A stretch of 39,669 nucleotides of DNA from Flavobacteriia bacterium (GTDB taxonomy: Bacteria > Bacteroidota > Bacteroidia > Flavobacteriales > Flavobacteriaceae): positions 1 through 39,669 of the forward strand of contig JAUWUU010000002.1 of assembly GCA_030617765.1 (NCBI GenBank), in the 5' to 3' direction. Positions within the stretch are counted from its first letter, which is position 1. Each line of letters opens with the position of its first letter. The notes beneath the pieces were generated by a model, which saw only the letters and a program-made list of their open reading frames with translations, was not told the DNA's origin and did not search any database. Positions 8,499-16,810 of the stretch are shown piece after piece. A program made the translations under genes and the position numbers.

Positions 8499-11400
8499 TT
8501 ACATTCCTCTAAATAATTCTAAACGTTCCCATTGAGAATCAACTTGTTCTTGAGCTTCTTCTAACAAACCTTCAGCAGCTTTAGGATGATCTTTAGCTAC
8601 TCTAGTAAAGCGAGCTTCGCTGTACATAAATTCTTTTAAAGGAGCAGATGGAGCTTTAGAGTCCAATCTAAATTTCTTACCCTTTGGTTTCATTGGGTCA
8701 AATCTAAATAACGGCCAATAACCTGTTTCCACAGCTTTTACTTGGTGTGCTGCACCATCTCCCATATCGTAACCATGTTCAATACAATGAGAATAAGCAA
8801 CAATTAGTGAAGGACCATCATAAGCTTGCGCTTCTTGGATAGCTTTTAGAGATTGCAGATCTTTAGCGCCTGATGCTATTTGAGCAACATATACATTACC
8901 GTAAGATACTGCTTGTAAAGCTAAACTTTTCTTAGGAGTTCTCTTACCAGCAATAGAAAACTTAGCACTTGCCCCGAGTGGAGTAGCTTTAGAAGTTTGT
9001 CCACCTGTATTTGAATATACTTCTGTATCCATTACCAGAATATTGATATTTTCTCCTGATGCAAGAACATGATCAACTCCACCAAAACCAATATCATATG
9101 CCCAACCGTCACCACCTAGGATCCATACATATTTTTTACGTAAGTATTCAACTAACTGATTTAATTTTTTAGCATCCTCATTGTTGTCAATGATTGATAA
9201 AGTTTCTTTCAGTTTGTCTAAATCGGCAAATTTTTGTTCTTTTTGGGTTTCATTTTCTTCAGGATTCTCCAAAATAGCATTTACCAATTCAGAACCTACT
9301 AATAATTCTAGCGATTTTAAAAGGTCTACTGCAATTTCTTGTTTTTTCGTTAGACCTAATTTCATACCTAATCCGAATTCAGCATTGTCTTCAAATAGAG
9401 AATTTGCCCAAGCTGGACCTCTACCAAACTCATTCTTCTTGTAAGGTGTTGTTGGTAAATTACCTCCATAAATTGATGAACAACCAGTTGCATTGGCAAT
9501 TAAGATGCTATCTCCATACAACTGCGTTAACAATTTGATATAAGGAGTTTCACCACAACCCGGACAAGCTCCTGAGAATTCAAATAATGGTTCTAAGAAT
9601 TGGGAACCTTTTACATTGGTTATTGCCAATTCTTTTCTGTCATAATTTGATAATTCAGTAAAGTAATCCCAATTTTCATTTTCAACAACATCAACTTCAA
9701 GTTTTTTATGCATATTAATAGCTTTTAATCCTTCAATTTCTTTGCTTTCAGCAGGACAAACAGCAACACATAAATCACACCCGGTACAATCTTCAGGTGA
9801 TACTTGTAAAATATAAACATCATTTTCTTTAAATGGACGGCCTTTAGCACTAACAGTTTTTAATGTTAAAGGAGAATCTTTTAATTCGTCTTTAGGAACT
9901 ACTTTTGCTCTAATAGCAGCATGAGGACAAACAGCAACACATTTATTACATTGGGTACAAAGATTTTCATCATCCCATATAGGAATATAATCTGCAATAC
10001 CAGCTTTTTCATATTGAGTTGTTCCTGTTGGGAAAGTTCCGTCAACTGGGAATGCACTTACAGGTAACTCATCACCTTTACCAGCTAATATTTTTTCTAA
10101 TACATCAGTAACAAATCCTTTAGGAGCATTGACCATAGCAGGTTGAAGAGTTCTTTGACTAGTAACCTGTTTTGGATAATCTACTTTTTGTAAATTTTCT
10201 AATGATTTATCTACTGCATTAAAGTTCATTTGTACAACCTTATCGCCTTTATGTGAGTAAGATTTTACAATAGCATCTTTTATTTTTTGAATTGCTTCAT
10301 CTTTTGGTAAAATACCTGAAATTGCAAAGAAGCATGTTTGTAGTACGGTATTTGTTCTTTTACCAAGATTTGCTTGATCAGCAACTTTAGTAGCATCAAC
10401 TACATAGAAATTAGCTTCTTTTTCAATAATACCTCTTTGAAATGCTTTAGGTAATTTATCCCAAATCTCATCTTTAGAATATGGTGAGTTTAATAAGAAA
10501 GTACCACCTTCTTTTAAATTGTCAACCATATCATAACTTTCAATAAAATTGAATTGATGACTTGCAATAAAATCAGCTTTATTGATCAAATAAGATGAAT
10601 ATATATGTTCTGGACCAAATCGCAAGTGAGAAATTGTTTGTGCACCTGCTTTTTTAGAATCGTAAACAAAATATCCTTGAACATAATTATCGGTGGTTTC
10701 TCCAATAATTTTGATAGAGTTTTTGTTTGCACCTACAGTACCATCAGAACCTAATCCGTAGAACATACAGTTAATGGTAGAGCGTTTAACAGAAAAATCA
10801 TGATCGACGTCTAGACTAGTGTGAGTTACGTCATCATTGATACCAACAGTAAAATGATTTTTAGGTTTGTCTTTTGATAATTCATCGTAGATACCTTTTA
10901 CCATTTGAGGTGTAAATTCTTTAGATGATAAACCGTAACGACCACCAACAATTGTAGGAATTTCTTTACCGCTTTCAACAAATGCACTTAATACATCCAT
11001 ATAAAGAGGTTCGCCAATACTTCCTGGTTCTTTAGTTCTGTCTAAAACTGCAATTTTTTTAACAGTTTTTGGTAAATTATCAATAAAGTCTTTTGCAGAG
11101 AACGGACGGTATAAGCGTACAAATAATGCACCAACTTTTTCGCCATCAGCAACCATTTTTTCAAGGGTTTCTCTAACAGCACCTTCACCAGAGCCCATAA
11201 TAATACTCACTCTTTCTGCTTCAGGATGACCTATATAATAGAACAAACTGTATTTACGACCTGTAAGTTCATAAAATTCATCCATAACATCTTGAACGAT
11301 ACCAGGAACTTTATCATAAAATCCATTAGCCGCTTCACGAGCCTGGAAGAATACATCAGGATTTTGAGATGTTCCTCTAAGAACAGGATTGTCAGGATCT

Positions 11401-12029
11401 AAAGAATGTTTTTTGTGTTCCATAATCTTATCTTCCGGCATCATCTTTTTGATAACTTCATCAGAAATCGCATCGATCTTAGAAATTTCATGAGAAGTCC
11501 TAAATCCGTCAAAGATATTCAAGAAAGGAATTCTTGATTTTAAAGTTGCTACTTGAGTAATCAAAGCAAAATCATATGCTTCTTGAACACTTCCGCCAAA
11601 TAACATGGCAAAACCGGTTTGTCTTGCTGACATCACATCACTGTGGTCACCAAAAATTGATAAAGCATGTGTTGCAACAGTTCTAGCGGCAACATGAATT
11701 ACAGATGGTAATAATTCACCAGCAATTTTAAACATATTTGGGATCATTAATAACAATCCTTGAGATGCTGTAAATGTTGTTGTTAAAGCACCGGTTTGTA
11801 AAGCGCCATGAACAGCACCTGATGCTCCACCTTCACTTTGTAATTCAATTATTCGAGGTACATTACCCCAAACATTTTTTTCTCCTTTTGAGCTGTACAA
11901 GTCAACATGTTCACCCATAGGTGATGCAGGAGTGATAGGGTAGATGGCACAAACTTCATTTGTTTTATGTGCAATGCGTGCTACTGCTTCATTTGCATCA
12001 CAAATTAGTTTCTGAGATTTTTTTTCCAT
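8499..12029 (-). CDS. nifJ: Pyruvate:ferredoxin (flavodoxin) oxidoreductase, single-chain
   Basis: A 1176-residue homodimer-type PFOR, the full family length. It converts pyruvate and CoA to acetyl-CoA and CO2 with reduction of ferredoxin in the cytoplasm. Domains in order: the N-terminal pyrimidine-binding domain with YPITPASPMGEH near residue 27; the gamma-like domain in the middle; a ferredoxin-like domain with CTQCNKCVAVCP (around residue 690) and CTGCDLCVAVCP (around 745) for two [4Fe-4S] clusters; CPGCGETP (around 820), whose cysteines help ligate the proximal cluster; and the TPP domain with GGDGWAYDIGFGG (around 973) and NTGGQTSKATP (around 1005). No gap or frameshift is seen. It is monocistronic, with a terminator behind it and, in front, a -7 box plus an FNR-like palindrome shared in architecture with the korA and nuoA promoters. 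Ferredoxin is encoded immediately upstream. Confidence 0.97.
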   Translation of the reverse strand: MEKKSQKLICDANEAVARIAHKTNEVCAIYPITPASPMGEHVDLYSSKGEKNVWGNVPRIIELQSEGGASGAVHGALQTGALTTTFTASQGLLLMIPNMFKIAGELLPSVIHVAARTVATHALSIFGDHSDVMSARQTGFAMLFGGSVQEAYDFALITQVATLKSRIPFLNIFDGFRTSHEISKIDAISDEVIKKMMPEDKIMEHKKHSLDPDNPVLRGTSQNPDVFFQAREAANGFYDKVPGIVQDVMDEFYELTGRKYSLFYYIGHPEAERVSIIMGSGEGAVRETLEKMVADGEKVGALFVRLYRPFSAKDFIDNLPKTVKKIAVLDRTKEPGSIGEPLYMDVLSAFVESGKEIPTIVGGRYGLSSKEFTPQMVKGIYDELSKDKPKNHFTVGINDDVTHTSLDVDHDFSVKRSTINCMFYGLGSDGTVGANKNSIKIIGETTDNYVQGYFVYDSKKAGAQTISHLRFGPEHIYSSYLINKADFIASHQFNFIESYDMVDNLKEGGTFLLNSPYSKDEIWDKLPKAFQRGIIEKEANFYVVDATKVADQANLGKRTNTVLQTCFFAISGILPKDEAIQKIKDAIVKSYSHKGDKVVQMNFNAVDKSLENLQKVDYPKQVTSQRTLQPAMVNAPKGFVTDVLEKILAGKGDELPVSAFPVDGTFPTGTTQYEKAGIADYIPIWDDENLCTQCNKCVAVCPHAAIRAKVVPKDELKDSPLTLKTVSAKGRPFKENDVYILQVSPEDCTGCDLCVAVCPAESKEIEGLKAINMHKKLEVDVVENENWDYFTELSNYDRKELAITNVKGSQFLEPLFEFSGACPGCGETPYIKLLTQLYGDSILIANATGCSSIYGGNLPTTPYKKNEFGRGPAWANSLFEDNAEFGLGMKLGLTKKQEIAVDLLKSLELLVGSELVNAILENPEENETQKEQKFADLDKLKETLSIIDNNEDAKKLNQLVEYLRKKYVWILGGDGWAYDIGFGGVDHVLASGENINILVMDTEVYSNTGGQTSKATPLGASAKFSIAGKRTPKKSLALQAVSYGNVYVAQIASGAKDLQSLKAIQEAQAYDGPSLIVAYSHCIEHGYDMGDGAAHQVKAVETGYWPLFRFDPMKPKGKKFRLDSKAPSAPLKEFMYSEARFTRVAKDHPKAAEGLLEEAQEQVDSQWERLELFRGM

Positions 12030-12123
12030 AATTATGTATTTTTTATTATTAAGTATCTGTAGTTAACATTGCATTATCATATATGGTGTTGATCACAAAA
12101 TACTTATTCGTTTTAACAAGTTG

Positions 12124-12131
12124 CAAAATTA
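12124..12131 (-). promoter_or_regulatory. Putative -7 box of the PFOR promoter
   Basis: The minus strand reads TAATTTTG, matching TAnnTTTG. The predicted transcript has a leader of about 90 bases. There is no TTG -33 box. Instead, a palindrome at 12154-12167 is centred 33 bp upstream of the box centre, as expected of an activator-dependent promoter. Confidence 0.55.
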
Positions 12132-12153
12132 TGACGAAAACAACATTAAAAAA

Positions 12154-12167
12154 ATGATATAAATCAT
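12154..12167 (-). promoter_or_regulatory. FNR-like operator upstream of PFOR
   Basis: The palindrome ATGAT-ATAA-ATCAT contains the TGAT-N4-ATCA core used by FNR-class members of the Crp/Fnr family. Its centre (12160.5) is 33 bp from the centre of the PFOR -7 box (12127.5), about 40 bp before the predicted transcription start, the class II activator position. The same spacing recurs before korA and nuoA. Which regulator binds is not known. Confidence 0.6.
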
Positions 12168-12194
12168 TTAGTAAGAAAAATAAAATATTTAAAC

Positions 12195-12222
12195 AAAAAA
12201 AGACTGCTATTTTCAAGCAGCC
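12195..12222 (-). terminator. Intrinsic terminator after the ferredoxin gene
   Basis: On the minus strand GGCTGCT-(N7)-AGCAGTC forms a 7-bp stem with one G-U pair, followed by a seven-residue U-tract (plus-strand A-run 12195-12201). It separates the ferredoxin gene from the PFOR promoter, so the two minus-strand genes are independent transcripts. Confidence 0.85.
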
Positions 12223-12272
12223 TTTATATGATTAAGTGATAGCTTAAGAACTAAGACAATTAAATGAATAAA

Positions 12273-12626
12273 TTATTCACCGTGTATCCATGTTTTTTTC
12301 GCCAATAATTGCTCTTCAGTTTCTTGATGATTATCATCAGGAATACAGCAATCAACTGGGCAAACTGAAGCGCATTGAGGTTCGTCATGGAAACCTTTAC
12401 ACTCAGTACATTTGTCAGTTACGATAAAATAAAATTCATCGCTTAAAGCTTCGTTTTGCTCATCAGCATCAACCTCTTCACCATTACTAGGTAAAGTAAT
12501 TGTACCGCTTAAAGAAGTTTCGTCAGCATACGCCCATTCACTATCTGGTTCGTATATTGCGTTATTAGGACATTCAGCAACACATGCGTCGCAGTTTATA
12601 CATTCATCAGTTATTATAATAGCCAT
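12273..12626 (-). CDS. 2[4Fe-4S] ferredoxin, Alvin-like with acidic insert
   Basis: A 117-residue soluble electron carrier. Cluster motif one is C9-x2-C12-x2-C15-x3-C19-P. Motif two is C73-x2-C76-x8-C85-x3-C89-P, where the eight-residue spacer is the hallmark of Allochromatium-type (Alvin/YfhL) ferredoxins. Between the clusters lies an unusually long acidic stretch of about 50 residues (around 22-72, rich in D and E), and the tail is charged (ETEEQLLAKK). Two further cysteines follow motif two (C93, C94). Its position between PFOR and korAB makes it a likely acceptor for one or both enzymes and a likely donor to the NADH-module-free complex I. It is monocistronic, with its own -7 box (12658-12665) and terminator. 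The FNR-like palindrome of its neighbours is not visible at its promoter. Confidence 0.92.
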   Translation of the reverse strand: MAIIITDECINCDACVAECPNNAIYEPDSEWAYADETSLSGTITLPSNGEEVDADEQNEALSDEFYFIVTDKCTECKGFHDEPQCASVCPVDCCIPDDNHQETEEQLLAKKTWIHGE

Positions 12627-12657
12627 AATTTATATATTTTTATTACGATTTAGACAG

Positions 12658-12665
12658 CAAATTTA
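12658..12665 (-). promoter_or_regulatory. Putative -7 box for the ferredoxin gene
   Basis: The minus strand reads TAAATTTG, matching TAnnTTTG, 31-38 bases before the ferredoxin start. No palindrome is found 33 bp upstream and no standard -33 TTG, in contrast to the neighbouring PFOR and korA promoters. Confidence 0.45.
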
Positions 12666-12770
12666 AATAAATAAATTTCAATTAGAATACTGTAAAAGAA
12701 ATTTAGAATCATTATAAATAAGGTAATTTTCTAATATTAAAAAGTAACAAAAATCACAGATAGCGGATAT

Positions 12771-12784
12771 ATGATAAAAATCAT
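12771..12784 (+). promoter_or_regulatory. FNR-like operator upstream of korA
   Basis: The palindrome ATGAT-AAAA-ATCAT has the TGAT-N4-ATCA core. Its centre (12777.5) is exactly 33 bp from the centre of the korA -7 box (12810.5), the same geometry as at PFOR and nuoA. The arrangement suggests class II activation by a Crp/Fnr-family protein. Confidence 0.62.
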
Positions 12785-12806
12785 GCAATGGGTGAAATGT
12801 CCTAAA

Positions 12807-12814
12807 TATATTTG
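12807..12814 (+). promoter_or_regulatory. Putative -7 box of the korAB promoter
   Basis: TATATTTG matches TAnnTTTG and predicts a leader of about 55 bases before the korA ATG. There is no -33 TTG; the FNR-like palindrome takes its place upstream. Confidence 0.55.
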
Positions 12815-12875
12815 ATCCCTAAATTTTTCTACTTAGTAGAAAAACATTATTTTTACGAAATTTTAAAAACTTAAA

Positions 12876-14744
12876 ATGACACTAGATAAAACAAAAACTA
12901 CTGCTAAGAAAAAAGTTGAGCAAGTAAATGCGGTAGTTATCCGGTTTGTAGGTGATTCTGGAGATGGAATGCAGCTTACTGGTACACAATTTACAGATAC
13001 ATCTGCCATGTTTGGTAATGATGTCGCAACGTTTCCTAATTATCCTTCTGAAATTAGGGCACCTCAAGGAAGTTTATACGGAGTTTCCGGTTTTCAGGTA
13101 CATATAGGTAGTGTTGAAATTAGCACACCTGGAGATGACCTTGATCTATTGGTTGCCATGAATCCTGCAGGTTTAAAAACAAATTTAAAAGCGGTTAAAG
13201 CCGGTCATACAATTATTGTTGATACAGATTCTTTTACTAAAAAAAACCTACAAAAGGCTGAGTATGAAACAAATCCATTAGAAGATGGCAGTTTAGAGAA
13301 TTATAGGGTTATTGAAGTAGCAATGACTAGTTTAACAAGAGAAGCTTTAAAAGGTCTTGGATTAGACAATAAGAGTATTGTACGAAGTAAAAATATGTTT
13401 GCTTTGGGTATGGTTTACTGGATGTATGGTAGAGATATGAAACATACATTAGATTTCTTTGAAAAGAAATTTAAATTTAAACCTATCATAGCTGAAGCAA
13501 ATTCTAAAGTGATCAAAACAGGGTATTTTTTCGCTGAAACACTTGAATTGATCCCAAATTCTTATTCAATAGCACCTTCTACAATGCCAAAAGGTACTTA
13601 TAGAATTGTTAATGGAAATACTGCAACAGCATGGGGCTTTCTCGCTGCAGCTGAAAAATCTGGTTTAGAATTGTATTTGGGTTCTTACCCTATTACACCA
13701 GCTACAGATATTTTACACGAATTGGTAAAACACAAGCATTTTGGCGTTAAAGCATTTCAGGCTGAAGATGAAATTGCCGGTATTACTTCAACTATTGGGG
13801 CGGCATTTGCAGGTGATCTAGCGATTACTACAACTTCAGGGCCAGGATTGGCTTTAAAAGGAGAAGCGATTGGTTTGGCAATGATGACAGAATTACCAAT
13901 TGTAGTTGTAAATGTACAACGTGGAGGTCCTTCAACCGGATTACCAACCAGAACAGAGCAATCTGATTTGCTACAGGCAATGTATGGAAGAAACGGTGAA
14001 AGCCCTGTAATAGTTATTGCAGCAAGTTCACCGGCTGATTGTTTTGATTATGCTTTTGAAGCTTCTAAATTAGCATTAGAACATATGACTCCTGTTATTT
14101 TATTAACCGATGGATATATTGCTAATGGTTCTGAACCATGGAAAATAAAATCTATCAAAGATATGCCAGATATTAAACCAAATATCATTACTAATGATTC
14201 TGAAGGATATGGTCCATTTGATAGAGATAATGATTCTTTAGCGCGAAATTGGGCAATACCGGGTACTCCAGGATTAGAACATCGTATTGGTGGTTTAGAA
14301 AAAAATGAATTTACAGGAAATGTTTCTCATGATCCATTAAACCATGAGTCAATGACAAATATTAGAGCAGAAAAGGTAAAACGCGTTGAAAATTATATTC
14401 CCGATTTAACACCTGAATATGCTGAAGAAGGTGATTTACTTGTTGTAGGATGGGGAGGAACATATGGTAGTTTACATTCAGCAGTTAGAGATATGAGTAA
14501 AGATGGTTATAAAATTGGACATGCTCACTTCCATTATATTAATCCTATGTCAAAAAACACAGCAGATGTATTTTCAAGATTTAAAAAGATCATAGTTTGC
14601 GAATTGAACAAAGGGCAATTATCATTTGTGTTAAAAGGTAAGTTTAATCAGTATGATTTCTTACAATACAATAAGGTGCAAGGTTTACCATTTTCGGTAA
14701 TCGATTTAAAAGCAAAATTTAAAACACTAATAAAAGAAGATTAA
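12876..14744 (+). CDS. korA: 2-oxoacid (2-oxoglutarate):ferredoxin oxidoreductase, fused gamma-alpha subunit
   Basis: A 622-residue subunit that joins a gamma domain (about residues 18-200, starting with the glycine-rich VIRFVGDSGDGMQLTG) to an alpha domain (from about 230, with YLGSYPITPATDILHEL near 264-280 and the TTTSGPGLALKGEAIGLA segment). This gamma-alpha fusion paired with a separate beta subunit is the KorAB/OorAB layout. The complex decarboxylates a 2-oxoacid with CoA and reduces ferredoxin. 2-Oxoglutarate, giving succinyl-CoA in the TCA cycle, is the most likely substrate, because PFOR already covers pyruvate next door, but substrate is an inference. korB follows one base after the stop codon, so the two are translationally linked. 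The promoter carries an FNR-like palindrome. Confidence 0.92.
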   Translation: MTLDKTKTTAKKKVEQVNAVVIRFVGDSGDGMQLTGTQFTDTSAMFGNDVATFPNYPSEIRAPQGSLYGVSGFQVHIGSVEISTPGDDLDLLVAMNPAGLKTNLKAVKAGHTIIVDTDSFTKKNLQKAEYETNPLEDGSLENYRVIEVAMTSLTREALKGLGLDNKSIVRSKNMFALGMVYWMYGRDMKHTLDFFEKKFKFKPIIAEANSKVIKTGYFFAETLELIPNSYSIAPSTMPKGTYRIVNGNTATAWGFLAAAEKSGLELYLGSYPITPATDILHELVKHKHFGVKAFQAEDEIAGITSTIGAAFAGDLAITTTSGPGLALKGEAIGLAMMTELPIVVVNVQRGGPSTGLPTRTEQSDLLQAMYGRNGESPVIVIAASSPADCFDYAFEASKLALEHMTPVILLTDGYIANGSEPWKIKSIKDMPDIKPNIITNDSEGYGPFDRDNDSLARNWAIPGTPGLEHRIGGLEKNEFTGNVSHDPLNHESMTNIRAEKVKRVENYIPDLTPEYAEEGDLLVVGWGGTYGSLHSAVRDMSKDGYKIGHAHFHYINPMSKNTADVFSRFKKIIVCELNKGQLSFVLKGKFNQYDFLQYNKVQGLPFSVIDLKAKFKTLIKED

Positions 14745-14745
14745 A

Positions 14746-15759
14746 ATGGAAGATATAGCAGTAAAACAATATACATTCAAGGATTTTCAAAGTGATCAGG
14801 AGGTAAGATGGTGTCCGGGATGTGATGATTATGTAATTTTAAGATCTATGTTAAAAGCACTTCCTGAAATGGAGGTTAAAAAAGAAGATGTTGTATTTAT
14901 TTCTGGTATTGGATGTTCTTCTCGTTTTCCTTATTATGTAGATTCCTATGGTATGCATGGTATTCACGGTAGAGCAGCAGCAATAGCTAGTGGTGTTAAA
15001 TTAGCAAATCCAAATTTAAGTGTTTGGGTGGCTACAGGTGATGGAGATGCAATGGCTATTGGAGGAAACCACTTTATTCACGTATTGCGGCGTAACTTAG
15101 ATTTAAATATAGTTTTATTTAATAACGAAATATACGGATTGACCAAAGGTCAATTCTCACCTACGTCAGTATTGGGACAAAAAACTAAATCATCACCATA
15201 TGGTAATACGCAACCACCATTTCAACCTGGTGAATTAGCAATTGGAGCCCGTGCTAGATTTTTTGCTAGAATTGGAGGTAATACTCCAAAGGAAATGACT
15301 AAGCTATTTATTGATGCAGAAAAATTCAAAGGAACTTCTTTAATAGAGGTTTTACAAAATTGTGTAATCTTTAATGATGGTTGTTTTACAAATTATACTG
15401 ATAAAGCAGTAAAAGACGAACAACAATTACACGTTGAGCATGGAGAACCAATGATTTTTGGTAAAAACAAAGATAAGGGTCTTATTTTAGATGGATTGAC
15501 ATTAAAAATTGTAACAATTGGTGAAGATAATATAGAAGAAAAAGATCTTTTAGTTCACGATGCAAAATGTGAAAATGAAATCATGCACCATATGTTGATT
15601 AATTTAAGATATCCTTTGGTTACTGGAATTATAAGGAGTGTTGAAGAACCAACCCTTGAAGAAAGAGAAGCTGAACTTACTGAACAAGTAAAATCTAACT
15701 CTAATTTTTCAAAAGTGGATGATTTATTTTTCTCTGGAGAAACCTACGAGGTCAAATAA
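14746..15759 (+). CDS. korB: 2-oxoacid (2-oxoglutarate):ferredoxin oxidoreductase, beta subunit
   Basis: A 337-residue TPP and [4Fe-4S] subunit. WCPGCDDYVI at residues 22-31 gives C23 and C26, and GIGCSSR gives C57; these are the usual cluster ligands along with a later Cys (near 207, in LQNCVIF). The TPP motif begins ATGDGDAMAIGGNHF (about 96-110) and ends LFNNEIYGLTKGQ (about 124-136), with SPTS following, all standard for KorB. No ferredoxin domain is fused, so electrons leave to a separate ferredoxin such as the one encoded upstream on the other strand. It is co-transcribed with korA. A GC-containing hairpin follows the stop and separates it from nuoA. Confidence 0.93.
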   Translation: MEDIAVKQYTFKDFQSDQEVRWCPGCDDYVILRSMLKALPEMEVKKEDVVFISGIGCSSRFPYYVDSYGMHGIHGRAAAIASGVKLANPNLSVWVATGDGDAMAIGGNHFIHVLRRNLDLNIVLFNNEIYGLTKGQFSPTSVLGQKTKSSPYGNTQPPFQPGELAIGARARFFARIGGNTPKEMTKLFIDAEKFKGTSLIEVLQNCVIFNDGCFTNYTDKAVKDEQQLHVEHGEPMIFGKNKDKGLILDGLTLKIVTIGEDNIEEKDLLVHDAKCENEIMHHMLINLRYPLVTGIIRSVEEPTLEEREAELTEQVKSNSNFSKVDDLFFSGETYEVK

Positions 15760-15772
15760 AAAAATAATTTCA

Positions 15773-15805
15773 AAAGGATGACATTAGTCATCCTTTATCC
15801 TTTTA
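15773..15805 (+). terminator. Hairpin after korB, probable terminator (also contains the nuo operator)
   Basis: A perfect 10-bp stem (left arm AAAGGATGAC, 15773-15782) with loop ATTA and right arm ending in TTT at 15796 starts 14 bases past the korB stop. The following sequence is T-rich but broken (TTTATCCTTTT), so termination may be partial. Its core is at the same time the FNR-like palindrome of the nuo promoter. Confidence 0.6.
15778..15791 (+). promoter_or_regulatory. FNR-like operator upstream of nuoA
   Basis: ATGAC-ATTA-GTCAT has the TGAY-N4-RTCA core. Its centre (15784.5) is exactly 33 bp from the centre of the nuoA -7 box (15817.5), matching the PFOR and korA promoters to the base. 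It is embedded in the korB hairpin, so pattern alone cannot tell whether it serves as operator, terminator or both; the conserved spacing favours a regulatory role. Confidence 0.55.
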
Positions 15806-15813
15806 ATTCAAAA

Positions 15814-15821
15814 TATTTTTG
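15814..15821 (+). promoter_or_regulatory. Putative -7 box of the nuo operon
   Basis: TATTTTTG matches TAnnTTTG, 25 bases before the nuoA ATG. No -33 TTG is present; an FNR-like palindrome lies upstream at the activator position. Confidence 0.5.
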
Positions 15822-15846
15822 CCATTTAATTTAAGAATTTATTTCA

Positions 15847-16197
15847 ATGGGCTACGAAGCAATTTTAGTATTATTATTAGCAGGAGTTTTTTTGATTGTT
15901 TTAGCAAATTTCTTATCCAATTTACTTTCTCATAAGTCAGATAATCCTGCAAAAAGAGAACCTTACGAATGCGGTATTGAAACTATAGGTCCAACATGGG
16001 TACAGTTTAAAGTTGGGTATTATCTTTTTGCAATTTTATTTTTAATATTTGATGTAGAAGTTGCATTCTTAATACCATGGGCAGTAGTTTATAAAGAAAT
16101 TGGAACAGTTGCTTTGGTAGAAATAATTATATTTTTATTTATACTTGGTTTGGGGTTAGCATATGCATGGAAAAAAAGAGCATTAAAATGGGAGTAG
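15847..16197 (+). CDS. nuoA: Complex I subunit A (NuoA)
   Basis: A 116-residue inner-membrane subunit with three hydrophobic segments (about residues 4-24, 57-78 and 85-107). [24 protein letters not shown] in the loop after the first segment is the NuoA/ND3 signature with its conserved Cys. [17 protein letters not shown] carries the conserved acidic residues of the second helix. It forms part of the membrane arm at the quinone site. It is the first gene of the operon; its end overlaps the nuoB start by ten bases. Confidence 0.95.
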   Translation: MGYEAILVLLLAGVFLIVLANFLSNLLSHKSDNPAKREPYECGIETIGPTWVQFKVGYYLFAILFLIFDVEVAFLIPWAVVYKEIGTVALVEIIIFLFILGLGLAYAWKKRALKWE

Positions 16198-16784
16198 ATA
16201 AAAGAAGTTTTTTAAAACAAATAGAACCAGATGGGTTAAAGCAAGTGGTTCCAAATGATTTTCCGGGTAAAGTAATACCAGGAGGGAATGGAGGAAATAT
16301 TGTGGTTACAACTTTAGATAATGTAATAAACTGGGGTCGTTCAAATTCATTATGGCCTTTGTATTTCGGAACAAGTTGTTGTGCGATTGAAATGATGCAA
16401 ACAGGTGCGCCCAGACATGACTTTTCTCGATTTGGATTTGAAGTAGCACGACCTTCAGCACGTCAAGCTGATTTGATCATAATTGCCGGAACAATTGTAA
16501 ATAAAATGGCGCCGGTATTGAGAAGATTATATGATCAAATGGCTGAACCAAAATATGTTATTGCTATGGGAGCTTGTGCCATTTCAGGAGGGCCATTTTT
16601 TTATAATTCATATTCTGTTGTAAAAGGAGCTGATCATATAATACCGGTTGATGTTTATATTCCGGGATGTCCTCCACGACCTGAAGCATTATTAGAAGGG
16701 ATGATCATGTTGCAAAAAAAGATCAAAACAGAAAATATGACTAAAAAAGTAAATCCTATTGATGGATTTGATGAAGGAAAATAA
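16188..16784 (+). CDS. nuoB: Complex I subunit B (NuoB), cluster N2
   Basis: A 198-residue peripheral-arm subunit that carries the terminal [4Fe-4S] cluster N2 and hands electrons to quinone. The four ligands are visible: [10 protein letters not shown] (C64, C65), MGACAISGG (C130) and [10 protein letters not shown] (C161), with HDFSRFG and [12 protein letters not shown] between. I start at 16188 ([10 protein letters not shown]), which overlaps the end of nuoA by ten bases; an in-frame ATG at 16167 would add seven residues and a 31-bp overlap and is less likely. All N2 ligands being present argues for a redox-active complex. Confidence 0.95.
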   Translation: MGVDKRSFLKQIEPDGLKQVVPNDFPGKVIPGGNGGNIVVTTLDNVINWGRSNSLWPLYFGTSCCAIEMMQTGAPRHDFSRFGFEVARPSARQADLIIIAGTIVNKMAPVLRRLYDQMAEPKYVIAMGACAISGGPFFYNSYSVVKGADHIIPVDVYIPGCPPRPEALLEGMIMLQKKIKTENMTKKVNPIDGFDEGK

Positions 16785-16810
16785 TAGTTTGTTATATAAA
16801 ATCAAGTAAA

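Noticed and set aside
9181-9444. Open frame of 87 codons on the plus strand within PFOR
   Set aside because: It lies wholly antisense to a conserved PFOR region and its Ser/Phe-rich translation looks like a shadow frame. Other antisense frames (for example 1805-2071 minus, 27988-28311 minus, 35356-35577 minus) were dropped for the same reason.
12658-12701. Ferredoxin promoter as a member of the FNR-like set
   Set aside because: The -7 box is present, but the sequence centred 33 bp upstream (around 12694.5) shows no TGAY-N4-RTCA palindrome.
16167-16187. Upstream ATG as the nuoB start
   Set aside because: It enlarges the overlap with nuoA to 31 bp and adds residues with no family counterpart; 16188 gives a tight, typical overlap.
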